A stretch of 29,306 nucleotides of DNA. Origin: Zygnema cylindricum. Its lineage: Eukaryota > Streptophyta > Zygnematophyceae > Zygnematales > Zygnemataceae. Below, piece by piece: positions 1 to 10,209 of the stretch. The position numbers and the translations under genes were made by a program. The stretch's first letter is position 1. The number at the start of each line of letters is the position of its first letter. The DNA is taken from assembly GCA_037447655.1 (NCBI GenBank), contig JBBHKE010000305.1:38368-67673 (forward strand). Direction: 5' to 3'. Under the pieces are notes generated by a model. It searched no databases, was not told where the DNA came from, and saw nothing but the letters and a program-made list of their open reading frames with translations.

Positions 1-681
1 TTTCGACATTAACTACATTAACTACGAGAATCTCGATCTCCACTCCCTCTCGTTTATTTCCCCGAGTATTGCCGAGTTAAATCTCTCATGTCATGGTCAA
101 TTGCTAAGGTTTCCCTACGAGGATGTAGGAACTGTTTATTGAAGTTGTAAGGTTTTTTTGTTTTTTTTTGGAGAAAAACAAGTTAGAACCGTTAATTGAA
201 GCTGTAAATTTTTTTTTCAAGGATGTAGGAGCATCCCTTTGGAATCGTTAACTGGTACTGTACTCTCTAAATTGAGCCGTTATGAGCCCCTTTATTTGCT
301 CTCCCTCACCTCTAGCTCTAAGAGCATCAATTACATCAATTACAGCTTTTCCAAATGTTCTCGTTGCTCCGTGTAAAAACACAAGATCCACACAAAGACC
401 ACCCATTAGATTAAGAATGTTGCGATAATATATGCGACACCTCACATTTGATTGTGTATCCTGTTTTGCAACCCATGACAGCGATTACACCCCGCAACAT
501 GTCATGTAGTGTTGACGGCTCCTCACAATGTGAGCAATGAAGCAAATGGGGATTGCATTAATGGTAAGGGCGGGCAAGCCAAGCCGTAAGCAAAGCGCAA
601 CAAATATTTGAGGGGAAGTTAAACAGAATGAGGTGAAGGTTGGTGTAATTACAAGTCAAGCTCCAGTCGTAGGTCTCGAAC
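1..681. other. No gene recognised
   Basis: AT-rich sequence with T homopolymers near 150-220 and a loose direct repeat (variants of attgaagytgtaa at about 137 and 196). The only longer frame, on the minus strand at 248-445, has no recognisable domain or splice context. Confidence 0.5.
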
Positions 682-1466
682 GACTTTGCAGATTTTTCAC
701 CTTCGCAAATTTTTCAACTTTGGGTGAAATGACATTGCAGCCTCGAGACCCCTACAAAAAAAAAACGTACAACGTTCATGCGGACAAAAAGAAACAGCCC
801 TGTACTTTTTCAGTCGTCAAAAACTTCTAAAACCTTTTCACACGTGTGAATATGTTTTTTTATTTGTGTAAATGGTTCCAATTTGCTTAAAACACATTGC
901 CGATGTGGTTTATGATAAGTTTGGAGATGACGTGAATTGTACTCTACAAATTTGCGATTTCTTCCTACGATCGCAACTTAGGCTGTACAGCGCTAAGTTT
1001 GAAAGGAAAACAACAAAAAAACCCGAACTTAGCCACATGGGGCCGCACCCTAAGCCTACGGGTTTTTTCTGTCGTTTTCCTTTGTAACTTAGCGTCATAC
1101 TGCCTAAGTTGCAGTTGTATGAAGAAATCACAAATTTGTAGAGTACAATTTGCGTCATCTGCTAACTTAGGATGTAGGAAAATTCGTCGTCTTGTGTTTT
1201 TTCGACCCACTGTCACGTCATCATCAAACTTATGATAAACAGCATCACCAATGTGTTTTAAGCAAATTGGAACCATTTACACAACTTAATAAACATATTC
1301 CCACGTGTGAAAAGGTTTTTGAAGTTTTTTACGACGAAAAACATTACAGGGTTGTTTGTTTTCGTTCGCTTGCATGTTGTACGGTTTTTTTTTTCAAAGT
1401 CTCGCTGCTGCAGTGTTATTTCACGCAAAGTTGAAAAATCTGCGAAGGGTAAAAATTTGCGAAGTC
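682..1466. mobile_element. Foldback / long-TIR non-autonomous transposon
   Basis: The two halves are reverse complements over nearly their whole length: about 682-1034 pairs with about 1050-1466, around a central palindrome at 1021-1063. Easily seen anchors are cacgtgtgaa (841 and 1302), the block around atttgcttaaaacacat near 880 against its complement near 1250, and the outermost gacttygcarattttt ends. The right arm carries about 60 bp extra from a local duplication of the gatgacgt block. It contains no transposase-like frame. I could not define target-site duplications. The long arms recall foldback or Mutator-like non-autonomous elements; the superfamily is not decided. Confidence 0.85.
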
Positions 1467-1602
1467 ATGGCGGCTGGACAGGAGAGGTGTACGCAAAGGC
1501 ATGTCGCACAGCCACGGCTACAAGGCTGTACGTCTACGATGTCACGCAATGACATGCGACATACCAAATCTGCAAATCATTTAAAAAATTACGATGTGTT
1601 TT

Positions 1603-1668
1603 GCGACGTTTCAAAAAGTTTCGAAAAAATACGGTGCGACGCTACAAAAAGTTTCGAAAATATACGGT
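1603..1668 (+). repeat. 33-bp tandem duplication
   Basis: Two adjacent copies, 1603-1635 and 1636-1668, differing at about three positions. Both contain the core caaaaagtttcgaaaa and end in tacggt. Confidence 0.85.
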
Positions 1669-2066
1669 GTGGCAAAGACAGATTGTACACGGTGACACTC
1701 GTCATGGGTATTGTCGACGTATACAATCGTCACAAACTTAAGTAACAATTTCGAGTAAACACATAGAGACACCTGAAATCCGGGTCCGCCCGGATCCGCG
1801 CTAAAATACAAAGTAAGTTCGCTTAGTTACACATACATGGGGCCGTACCCTAATAGGAAGTATGGATACTAAAAAATGTTTGAATGATCGGGTGAGGCGG
1901 TGACGGTTTATTTTTTTCCACATTCCTATTTTATTTTATGCAGTGATGCATATCGATGGCAACCGTATGTCGATGCCGAGATATTGTAATACCGAGATGC
2001 TGCGAAAGCGATATTTTTCGCTTTTGCCGATAGGTGACGACATCGCAATGATCCCCAATGACCCGC

Positions 2067-2068
<2 letters not shown>
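1669..2068. other. No gene recognised; copy of the foldback centre motif
   Basis: Non-coding by appearance. It holds acatggggccgtaccctaa at 1835-1853, one base different from the centre of the foldback element at 1035-1053. Confidence 0.5.

Positions 2069-2100
<32 letters not shown>
2069..2100. repeat. (AT)16 microsatellite
   Basis: Uninterrupted AT dinucleotides directly after acccgccg. Confidence 0.97.
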
Positions 2101-2102
<2 letters not shown>

Positions 2103-2371
2103 ATGCCAATAATGTACATTTACATATGACATCATGAAAACCGACATGCGAAACAGGCAATGATGCGACACGTGAATCTCATCGCAGACGACAACGACAT
2201 CCGGACGTTTAAACGGTTAATGGGATTTCCATGAAAGATTGTCTTCTGTGGGACTTGTATTTTGTTTAAGCGGTTTGGGAAAACTAAACAGATGTCTTCG
2301 AGATACCCCTACTCCGATTAGAGACGACTGTTATTTAGTGTGGATAAGGGTACAAAATTTTCAAAGGCGTT

Positions 2372-2600
2372 TGAAAGATAAAGAGGGAGAGTCGGGAGGA
2401 GTGAGGGGAGGAGTCGAATCTCGGGGCAGTAGGAGGGTTGAGGAAGGGGAAAAAGGGAGGGAAAAGGGGAAGGAAGAGGAAGGAGGAAGGGTGGGGCGAG
2501 AGGGAAAAAGAAAAGACAAGGGAAATGTTGGAAAAAGGAGTGTGAAGGAAGGAGGAAAAAGGAGGAAAAAGGAAAAAAAGGGTATGGTTTTGTGCCTTCA
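2372..2600 (+). repeat. Purine-rich tract
   Basis: Almost only G and A on the plus strand (variants of ggaggaaaaagg), interrupted by short mixed segments. Frames that read as Gly/Glu/Lys-rich here are composition artefacts. Such tracts can form triplex DNA (established property, not shown here). Confidence 0.8.
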
Positions 2601-2640
2601 GTTTGATTATTTGGAAGATTTCGGAGCTTCACTATTTTAG

Positions 2641-3640
2641 GGAAAAAAAATGAAGGGAAAATATAAATAATTCAAAAGATGTATATGATGACGTAAAATA
2701 AAATCAACATTTTTTGGAAAGAGTTTGTAGTTCGCAAGAATAGTTGTAGATTTTTTTCCTCGAGGTCTTACAGCGATGCAAGCCATAATGAGCAAAAAAA
2801 ACTACATTTTATTCTTATTTTTAAAAACAAAAGAAGAAAATAATAAATGGCCGTCAGGTTTGTACTATTGTGTTTCGATTAATCTTTTTTCTTTTTTCTC
2901 TGAGTTTTTTCCAAAGAAATAGTGGAGTCGCATTTGTAATTTTTCTTTCATCTCTTTTTTCTTTCCTTTTTTTCCTTCTTCTGGAGATATGTTTATGCTG
3001 TATTTTTTTTTCAACTGTATTTTGTTTTTCAGGTGGTTCAACTGTTTTGTACTGATTTGCAGGTTTTGTCCATAGGATTTGATAGAGGCGGAAGAGAGAG
3101 GGAGGGAGAGAGGGAGGGAGAGAGGGGGGGAGGGAGGGGGGGGAGGGAGAGGGACTCTTTTTGGAACACCTGTCCTCGACCGTAAGTTCCTTGGATACAA
3201 CTGCATCATTAGAAAAGAGAACAAAAAAGCGAAAATAAAAAAAACAAAAAAAAGAAAAGAGGGACGTGATTTTTTTTTTTTGTGCGAGTTTTTGTATCTG
3301 TTTGCATTATGAAATTTCAAAATTCCAGTTTTGGTTTCCGGTTTTCACTTTCCGTATTTTTCTATCTTTTGGTTTTTCAATTTTTCAGTTTTTCGGTTTT
3401 AGCGGTGGGGATTGGTGTGACAGGTCAAAAAATGGAACAAGTGTCGAGAAATTTCCTTTTTGTTTCTAATTTTACATTTTCCTCTTTCATTTCACGTCAA
3501 ATGTGATTTTTTTCATTTTAACTTAAGACTCCGTGTCACAAGTGACAGTTACTGCTGCCACGTAACACCCCTTATCACGGGTGAATGTTTGTCTTACAAT
3601 TTGTTAACTGGTTGCATGTGTTGGATTGGCACGTGAAGCC
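2641..3640. other. Low-complexity A/T homopolymer region with a GGGA tract, no gene
   Basis: Many A or T runs of 6-11 nt. A GAGG/GGGA tract lies at about 3088-3150. No splice-bounded or conserved coding stretch seen on either strand. Confidence 0.6.
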
Positions 3641-3770
3641 GGTCCAATATGGGGTAGAATGTAATACGTCACACTCGAAGCCGCCTAAAATAAATAGGTA
3701 CGGACGGTCCAATACGGGGTAGAATGTGATACGTCACACTCGAAGCTGCCTAAAATAAATAGGTACGGAC
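3641..3770 (+). repeat. 65-bp tandem duplication upstream of the SINE-like unit
   Basis: Copies 3641-3705 and 3706-3770 differ at about three positions. Each contains tacgtcacactcgaag and ends ataaataggtacggac. They sit 17 bp before the tRNA-like head and may belong to the same element. Confidence 0.92.
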
Positions 3771-3787
3771 CCGCTAGGCTCTACATC

Positions 3788-4010
3788 GAGCTGGTGGCAC
3801 AGTGGTTAGTGCGCTGACAGCTCAAGTGAGAGGTCCTACGTTCGAGTCCTAATATGGGACATGCCGAATCCCGGATTTCCAAGAAATCTATCAGCCTTAG
3901 CTTGTAAGTCGAAATAATATATTGTTCCGGGGGAATTACGCAACTCAATGCCACAAAAATTACTATTCTGGACTGTTGCAATAAAGTTATACAATGTTTA
4001 AGCTCCAAAA
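3788..4010 (+). mobile_element. tRNA-derived SINE-like element
   Basis: A pol III A box (tggcacagtgg, 3795-3805) and B box (gttcgagtcc, 3840-3849) lie 34 nt apart, as in a tRNA. The segment does not fold as a tRNA: the acceptor ends do not pair and the T stem has two mismatches. A tRNA-related SINE head or old tRNA pseudogene is therefore more likely than a functional tRNA. The body runs to about 4010 without a clear poly(A) tail, so the 3' limit is a guess. Confidence 0.6.
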
Positions 4011-4080
4011 ATAATAGAAAATAAACACTAATTAGGCAGTGGAAATGGATAATAGAAAATAAACACTAATTAGGCAGTGG
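4011..4080 (+). repeat. 38-bp direct repeat
   Basis: ataatagaaaataaacacta followed by attaggcagtgg occurs at 4011-4042 and again at 4049-4080. Confidence 0.93.
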
Positions 4081-4109
4081 TCCCATTTCCGCTCGATCTG
4101 ATACCTGTT

Positions 4110-4147
4110 GGCCATAGACTATGGCGATGGCCATAGACTATGGCGAT
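4110..4147 (+). repeat. 19-bp tandem duplication of a palindromic unit
   Basis: ggccatagactatggcgat occurs twice in a row. Each copy contains the near-palindrome ccatagactatgg. Confidence 0.92.
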
Positions 4148-4219
4148 GTTCAGTTGTCGACGTCAAACAGAATCCGTACTCATTTCACCATCACGGCCGA
4201 GAGAGCGGTGCCTCAGATG

Positions 4220-5240
4220 GGAGAGCCATTGGAATGGGGGGGAGAGGGGGGGTGAAGGTGAGAAAGAGGGAAGGGGAGGGAAGCGGGTGGGCCCCGCATC
4301 CTCTCTTGCGCTTGACTTCGGTCCCTGCGAGTTCTTCCCCCCTAATGTCCTCCCCTAAAGTTCTTTCCCCCTTAAATTTTTCCCTATCGTCCCACTCTGA
4401 CCTTCCCTCGCCCCCTCCCCCAAGATGGCCGCCTCGCCTGTGTCTCCCTCCCTTCCCTCGCCCCTTGCAGTCCACATAACGGAAAAGGGCGCCAAGGGCC
4501 AAAGGCCGTTGGGGCCCCCTACCGCCTCTCTCCTCTCTCTGCTCCTTTTTGTGTTCCTCTTTCTTTCTCTCTCTCCCTCTATCTCTTTCTCTGTCTCCCT
4601 ATCTATGTATTTCTTCCTCTTTGGAAAAAAATGGGAAAAAGAGCGAAACGGGAAAAAAAGGGGGAAAAAGGGAAAATTGAAAGGGAGAGGAAGGGGGGAT
4701 CGGGGGGAGGGGGAGGGGGATGGGGGAGGGGAATTTCTGAATCAATCGATTTTGTTCTCCTTCGATTTTATTTGTGAGTTCACGCCTCGATTTCGCATCC
4801 ATGCGCCCTGTGGGCTTCTGTGCTTCAGTTCTGTTCTTGGGCACGGTTTGCGGCGCAGCGAACGGGCATTACTTTGGGAGAGCTCCTGGAGGGGGGTGGG
4901 GGGGAGGAGGAGGAGGAGGAGGAGGAGGAGGGAGAGAAGGAATTCTCGGTGGAGCCTCTTATTGGCCGTCTACCCAAGAGACATTCTCCACACCTCCCAT
5001 TAATGGCTTTCCAATTTTCTTTCTTGTCATCCAATTGCTGTGGCTAGATCCCTTTTCCTTTTTTCAATCCCCCTCCGTCCCCGCACTACCCTCACCTCTT
5101 CCCACCAACACCATTTTTTTAGCCCTCGTTTTTTGTGTTTTTACAGAAAAAAGGGAAATTGAAACTAAAAAAAGAAGGGTAGGAGATAAAAGAAGAAGAT
5201 AAAAAAAGGGGAAGAAGATAACAGAAAAGACGACCTCTAT
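4220..5240. repeat. Alternating purine and pyrimidine tracts, with a (GGA)n microsatellite
   Basis: Purine tract at about 4235-4282, pyrimidine tract about 4330-4620, purine tract about 4621-4735, (GGA)n at 4903-4933, then another mixed block to about 5240. Long open frames on both strands are explained by lack of stops in such sequence and show no domain. Confidence 0.7.
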
Positions 5241-5302
5241 GTTTTTTTTTGACTTAAATATAAAATGACAAATGGAGACATGAATCTCTTGCATATATAA
5301 AG

Positions 5303-5660
5303 TCAGGTCCCAGGAGTTGTTAAAATGTGAAAAAGAAGACACTAATTCCATATCTCTCTATATTCATTGTGAAATGCGAAAAAAAGAGATTAATCTTGAT
5401 ATATATGTTCTGCAGGTCCCAGAAGACAATTGTAATATGAAAAATAATGTAAAAGAAAAAACACATAAAATATTGTGAAAAGAAAAAACAATAATTCGAT
5501 CTGTTCGTATTTCTTAATGTCAAAAATAATGTGAATATAAAGGAACACTAATTCGATCTCTATGTATCCTTTATAGTGAAAGATAACATGAAAAATAGTG
5601 TGAATAAAAGGGATTATTAATTCGATTTTTGTACTTTTTTCCCCAAATGGGTCCCAATAA
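5303..5660 (+). repeat. Diverged tandem repeat, unit about 110 bp
   Basis: The motif aggtcccagaaga (or variant) recurs at about 5305, 5414 and 5649. A second motif, ctaattcgatctctatgtat, recurs in variants near 5341, 5492, 5551 and 5620. The spacing suggests three to four old copies. Confidence 0.55.
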
Positions 5661-6150
5661 TAGAGGGGGAGGACCAAACAAAAACTCCGGCTTTACCGTG
5701 AGAGGGAAGACAAGAAATGGAAACAACAGGAGGGGGAGAGGGAGGAGACACGACGATGGAAGAAGAGGGGAAGGGAAGAGATATGCCATTGGCAGGAAAC
5801 GGATTAGGAGAGGGAGAGAGAGTGTCTTAGAAAGGGGAAATTTTATGGGTCAGAGAGAGGGGACTACTACCAAAGTGAGGTGCCAAGGAAAACCTAAAAG
5901 ATCATTTTTGATGACTGGGAATATATGGGAGAGAAGAAAATAATGATTCTGAAGCAATTTGAGAGAGAAAAGAGGTAGGGAGAGGGGGGAGGGAGAGTGG
6001 GGAGGGAGAGAGGGAGAGTGTTTTTGAGATTTGAGGGATTGTTGACGGCGGGTGGACTTTAGGATTTGAAAAATAGGGATGAATGTGAAGGTCGTGTGGG
6101 GTTGAATTGTGTAGTGAGAGAGAGGGGGAGAGAGCAGAGAACGAAACAGA
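5661..6150 (+). repeat. Purine-rich tract (GGGAGA type)
   Basis: Plus strand mostly G and A with GAGAGGGGGAG clusters near 5730-5830 and 5970-6020. Predicted Arg/Gly-rich peptides have no domain. A gene here is not supported. Confidence 0.7.
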
Positions 6151-7333
6151 GTTTTGAGTGTGATGTTGTACATGTGTGAAATAGTGTGTACAAAATAGAG
6201 TGTAAACTAATGTTTAGTTGGATTTGGGTTTTGAACATTCAACTGTCTCTGCTTAGTTTTGTATTTTGTAGATTCCTTGTAAATAAAAAACTCGTGTTTG
6301 TAAATTTCTTGTAACATGAGGAGGTCCATTCCGTTTTTTTCTTTTAATTCTATTTAAATATGGTCGCCAAATGTGGTCCTTTCGATATGGTCATAGACTT
6401 GCTTCGGTGTCTAAAAGCAATCACAAACCGTTGGTTCTTGTTTCCTCATTTTGTGAATAAGATTTTATGTCATGGAATTTGTACTCATTGCATGACTTAG
6501 TTGGTTTTCAAAACTTTTGTTTTGTGAAAATATTTTCTTCGATTTAGCTAGTTTTAAGGGCCATTTGGGCGTTTTTCGTGCGCACTTTAAAAATGTATAT
6601 TGTATGCATATGATATGCATCTAATATTGTATCTGACCAAACACACCCCGATTCCACGTCAACATTTGTCATGGTATGAGGAACGACTATGACGTCATTT
6701 CACAAAAGGTACGTGCAACTTTCATTATCTTAGATACTTTCTTTTTTCGCCGGGAACGCGTGTTAAAAATTCACAGCCTACGGCACTTGACGTCCGTTAC
6801 TTTTTTTGGTGTTTTGGGTGGTAAATGTTGATTGTAAGAGGACAAAAGTACTGTTATCTCACTCCATCCTAATTGAGTGCAACAAGCATGGTCCGCTAAA
6901 TTCATCAAATTTGTGTCCAAATCTTCTCGTCAAAAAATGATGAAAATCCATATTTTAAGTGGTTTTGCTCAATTTTACTAACAACATATACCATATGTAT
7001 ATTATATGCCCAGTTGTATAGATATCTTTGAACTACGATATCATCTAGGCTTTAACCTATTTGGTAAATGTGAGCAGTCCACGTAGTAATAAATATGCCC
7101 CTCCGCATTACGAAAAGTCAAAAAACCTTAAAAACTTTCGTCCGTGAAAAGATGGCGAACAGAACGTCTTAACCTCAAATTCTCCTTGATCCACGTGTAG
7201 CGTGTAACTTCCACAAATTGCTAATATATAGCATGGCTGTCCTTGTGAGACTAACATTTGAATGAGTGGGCACCATAGGCCCATTTGGTCAACATACACA
7301 AGGAAACCAATTAATAAGAATCCTTTAGATGGC
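6151..7333. other. No gene recognised
   Basis: AT-rich single-copy-looking sequence. Small palindromic spots such as tatgcatatgatatgcat near 6602. No coding evidence on either strand. Confidence 0.5.
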
Positions 7334-7558
7334 CTATTACACCGCGAATCGTTATTAGCGTCAAGGTTTTTTTCACCACTTAAAACATCTTTTTACACAC
7401 TTGTCGGATCGTGGATATGACGGTTGCGATTGAAAGGTAACACTCTCAGCTTCCGATCGGCGGTTTCAAATTGAAAATCCAACTAGTGTGTACGGAGAAA
7501 AAATGTTTTAAGTGGCGAAAAAATCCTTTTGACGCTAATAACGATTCGCGGTATAGTT
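7334..7558. mobile_element. MITE-like element with terminal inverted repeats of about 60 bp
   Basis: ccgcgaatcgttattagcgt near 7342 is repeated exactly as its reverse complement near 7551. The pairing continues inwards through caccacttaaaaca against tgttttaagtggcg with small gaps. The internal part is about 90 bp and non-coding. The target-site duplication is not clear. Confidence 0.85.
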
Positions 7559-9987
7559 TCCCACGTACAAATCGACTCAATACGATACGACAATTAGAGC
7601 CAGCGAATACAACTTTTTACCCCAAAACCTAGAGTCGATTCCATCGCACTTTTTAAAATAAAATTTCATTTTCCTTAACCTCTCCAACTCATAGTTCAAA
7701 AGTAGGTGTTTTTATGGTAGGCCTTTGGTAGGCGCACAAAACTTGGCACAAAACTCGCGCATAGTAGGCATACTGTATGTGTGTGCGTTGCGCACACTCT
7801 TGTACGAACGTACGAATATGACGTATCATCAAAGTACAGCGCACGCCGCCGGACGAAATTTTTTAGCGAACTGACACGGAGTAGGATGACATTCCGCGGG
7901 AAAAAAAACCCGGAAAAAAAAAACGCGGACGTAAGTCCTATTGTAAGTTGTGTTATGGGCTTTTCATGTGATCTTCTTAGATCGCTACTTTGATCAGCGA
8001 CCGTCCGATCGTCCAAATCTGACGGTTTAAATAAAAAATACCTCAAAACTCACGGAAAAATAAAAATTTGTCCGAATGTTTTTCAAAATTTAGACATGAC
8101 GTTTAATTCTCTATCGATCGATGTGCAACTCAACCCTGTTACTATTATTTTTCATTTTGCGACCAATACAATATGGGTCTTAAGGCCATATTGTATGTTT
8201 TGCGTACAATAGGCATATTGTATGGGCCTACTTTCACCTACTTTGAACTATGCTCCAACTTCTTACGAAGCGGTGAGGAAAAGGACCACCCTTTGAAGCC
8301 ACGTGGCAAACGGCAAATGATGCATCCAAACCGAATTAGTAAATGTCCAAAAACCTACAAAAAGTCTATGCACAAGCTAAGGAAGAATTTCAGCAACCGA
8401 AACCCTTGCTATTCTGGCGCTTTCGCACCATCGAGGACCAAAAGCGCAGTCGCAGCTAAAAAGTGCGCGTAGTCGTGTACGGACCGAAACCGCATTTATT
8501 TATCGCGGTTTATGTGACAATACCGCAGTAAGAAACGTTTTTAGCCTTGGCTACGTTGGATTAGTTCGGAAGCAAAAAAGTAAGAAAACTCATGATAAAA
8601 CGATATAGCGATGAACGACAATGGTAATCAACGGCAGGATTTGTCGATTAGCAAGAAGTACACCTTATTACCGACAAATATTGCTGTGTACACCAAAAAA
8701 CAATCCGAATACGCTTCACCGAAATCGTTCAGAGATTTTTCAGTATGGTAATCTCATTATGCTGATTTGATAACATGAATTTATGCTGAATTTTTTTGTT
8801 TGAGATAAAGTTAGTTTCGGTACATTTCACCATTGATGAGCTGGAGCTGCACAAATTGTCCTACTTGAACATTGACAATCACAATGTAACATTTGTTACA
8901 AAATTTCCAGAAATCTGTGACAAATTTGGCAAATATGGATAGTTGCACATCCGTAGGAAGGGAAGGTCCCATCTGACCTCCCATTTGATCGAAGTAAATG
9001 AAAATGAAAATGAAAAATAAGTTAAAAAATAATAATTTAAATAAATAAATAAATAGTGCGCAGGAAGCTCAGAGGTCATAACTGGCCGCACATTCACCCG
9101 CCAAGATATATGTATACATAAAAAAAAAGAGTACAGATTTTGTTTCGACATCGATATAAAAAAAAAAAACGACCACGGACATCGTTTCAACGTTGATCCC
9201 CTACATTGCCACGGATTTCAATCGAAATACATAAACAAATAAATAAAAAAAAACAAAATGGTATTTCTGCTTTGGTTTTTGTAAGCTATCCATAAAAAGC
9301 AGACATTCCCTATTAATGAAAAAAATACCAACATTGTCCACACAAGCATATGGTGACACGTTGTCCAATCCTAACAAAGAACCTGTCTACAACCGTCGAG
9401 GAAAAGAAACTAGAAAAGCAAACACATGAACACCAATTTTCCAACAAACAAAAATGCTTGCTGATTTTTTAAGCCATTTTTCAACATTTAGCGCCATTCA
9501 TTTTTTTAGTAGGTCTCTCTCTTGCTCTCTCACCCCACTCACACTCTACATTTTACTCTCTTCCCCTCTCGTTGTTTTGCTTTGTGTTTTTGAAGGGACA
9601 AATGCCCTCCCTAACTTGTCTCAAAAAACTATATATCTAAGGTAAATAAACTGTGTTCATGCAATTCTAACCATCATTGTTAAATTCCAGAGAACTGTTC
9701 CCACTTAAAATATGACCAACTTGAACACCATAACACAGTATCTAACGTACAACATTTTAACTTAGTGAATGGTCATTTTGCTAAAATGTAGCATCAGATA
9801 AGCAGCCCCAAAGTTAAATAACCAATAATATGTTAAAAAAGGACGCCAAAGGGGACCTTCAAGGGTGTTAAGACTCCACTGTACTTAGGTCAACGAACCA
9901 ACACCAGGGACATCATCTTTTTTGGGATCGTTTAGGAGATTCAAAACAGAGAAACTAAAAGTACTACGGTAATATTCACCCTTCTCC
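7559..9987. other. No gene recognised; probably the 3' flank of the protease gene at its right end
   Basis: Contains a hairpin at 8164-8199, an (AAAT)n stretch at about 9036-9054 and several A-runs at 9121-9260. The longer frames show no domain. The 3' untranslated region of the minus-strand gene should lie just left of 9988, but its end cannot be placed. Confidence 0.5.
8164..8199. repeat. Short perfect hairpin
   Basis: atacaatatgg and ccatattgtat (11 bp) flank a loop of about 9 nt; the motif catattgtatggg follows again at about 8213. Confidence 0.75.
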
Positions 9988-10209
9988 TTAACATGGGCCA
10001 CCTTTGGAAACACAGATAGTGGGATCCGATTTTTTCAAAAGTGATCGGAAAAAGCTTGGTGTGCACGCACGGCGGTTTAACTTTTTGAACGTGTCGGGCT
10101 TTTTGAAGCACTTATTCACTGACACACACGTGGACGATTTAGGAACTCGGAAAGGCTTCCCAGTGCAGTTTGCCTTCCTCGACCCCAAATCTCCATCATC
10201 GAGGCAAAC
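9988..10209 (-). CDS. C-terminal exon: LysM-like module 4 and stop
   Basis: Acceptor TTCAG, phase 0, 73 codons then TAA at 9990-9988. VCLDDGDLGSRKANC repeats the VCxxxG...C junction that precedes each earlier LysM. PFRVPKSSTCVSVNKC resembles YTVxxGDTCxxI, after which the module becomes Lys/Arg-rich (FKKPDTFKKLNRRACTP) and ends TICVSKGGPC. No hydrophobic tail for a GPI anchor or membrane segment is present, so the protein is predicted soluble apart from glycan binding. Confidence 0.85.
   Translation of the reverse strand, partial: VCLDDGDLGSRKANCTGKPFRVPKSSTCVSVNKCFKKPDTFKKLNRRACTPSFFRSLLKKSDPTICVSKGGPC

Noticed and set aside
248-445. Minus-strand frame with a protein-like composition (LVFLHGATRTFGKAVIDVID)
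   Set aside because: No recognised domain, no splice partner and no repeat copy visible; too short to support a gene.
3788-3860. Functional tRNA gene
   Set aside because: A and B boxes are present, but acceptor ends do not pair and the T stem has mismatches.
4425-5202. Long plus- and minus-strand frames in the C/T- and G/A-rich block
   Set aside because: Composition lacks stop codons by nature; peptides are Ser/Leu, Gly/Glu or Pro runs without any domain.
5629-5943. Arg/Gly-rich plus-strand frame resembling an RGG protein
   Set aside because: Explained by the GGGAGA purine tract; no start or splice context and no conserved RGG spacing.
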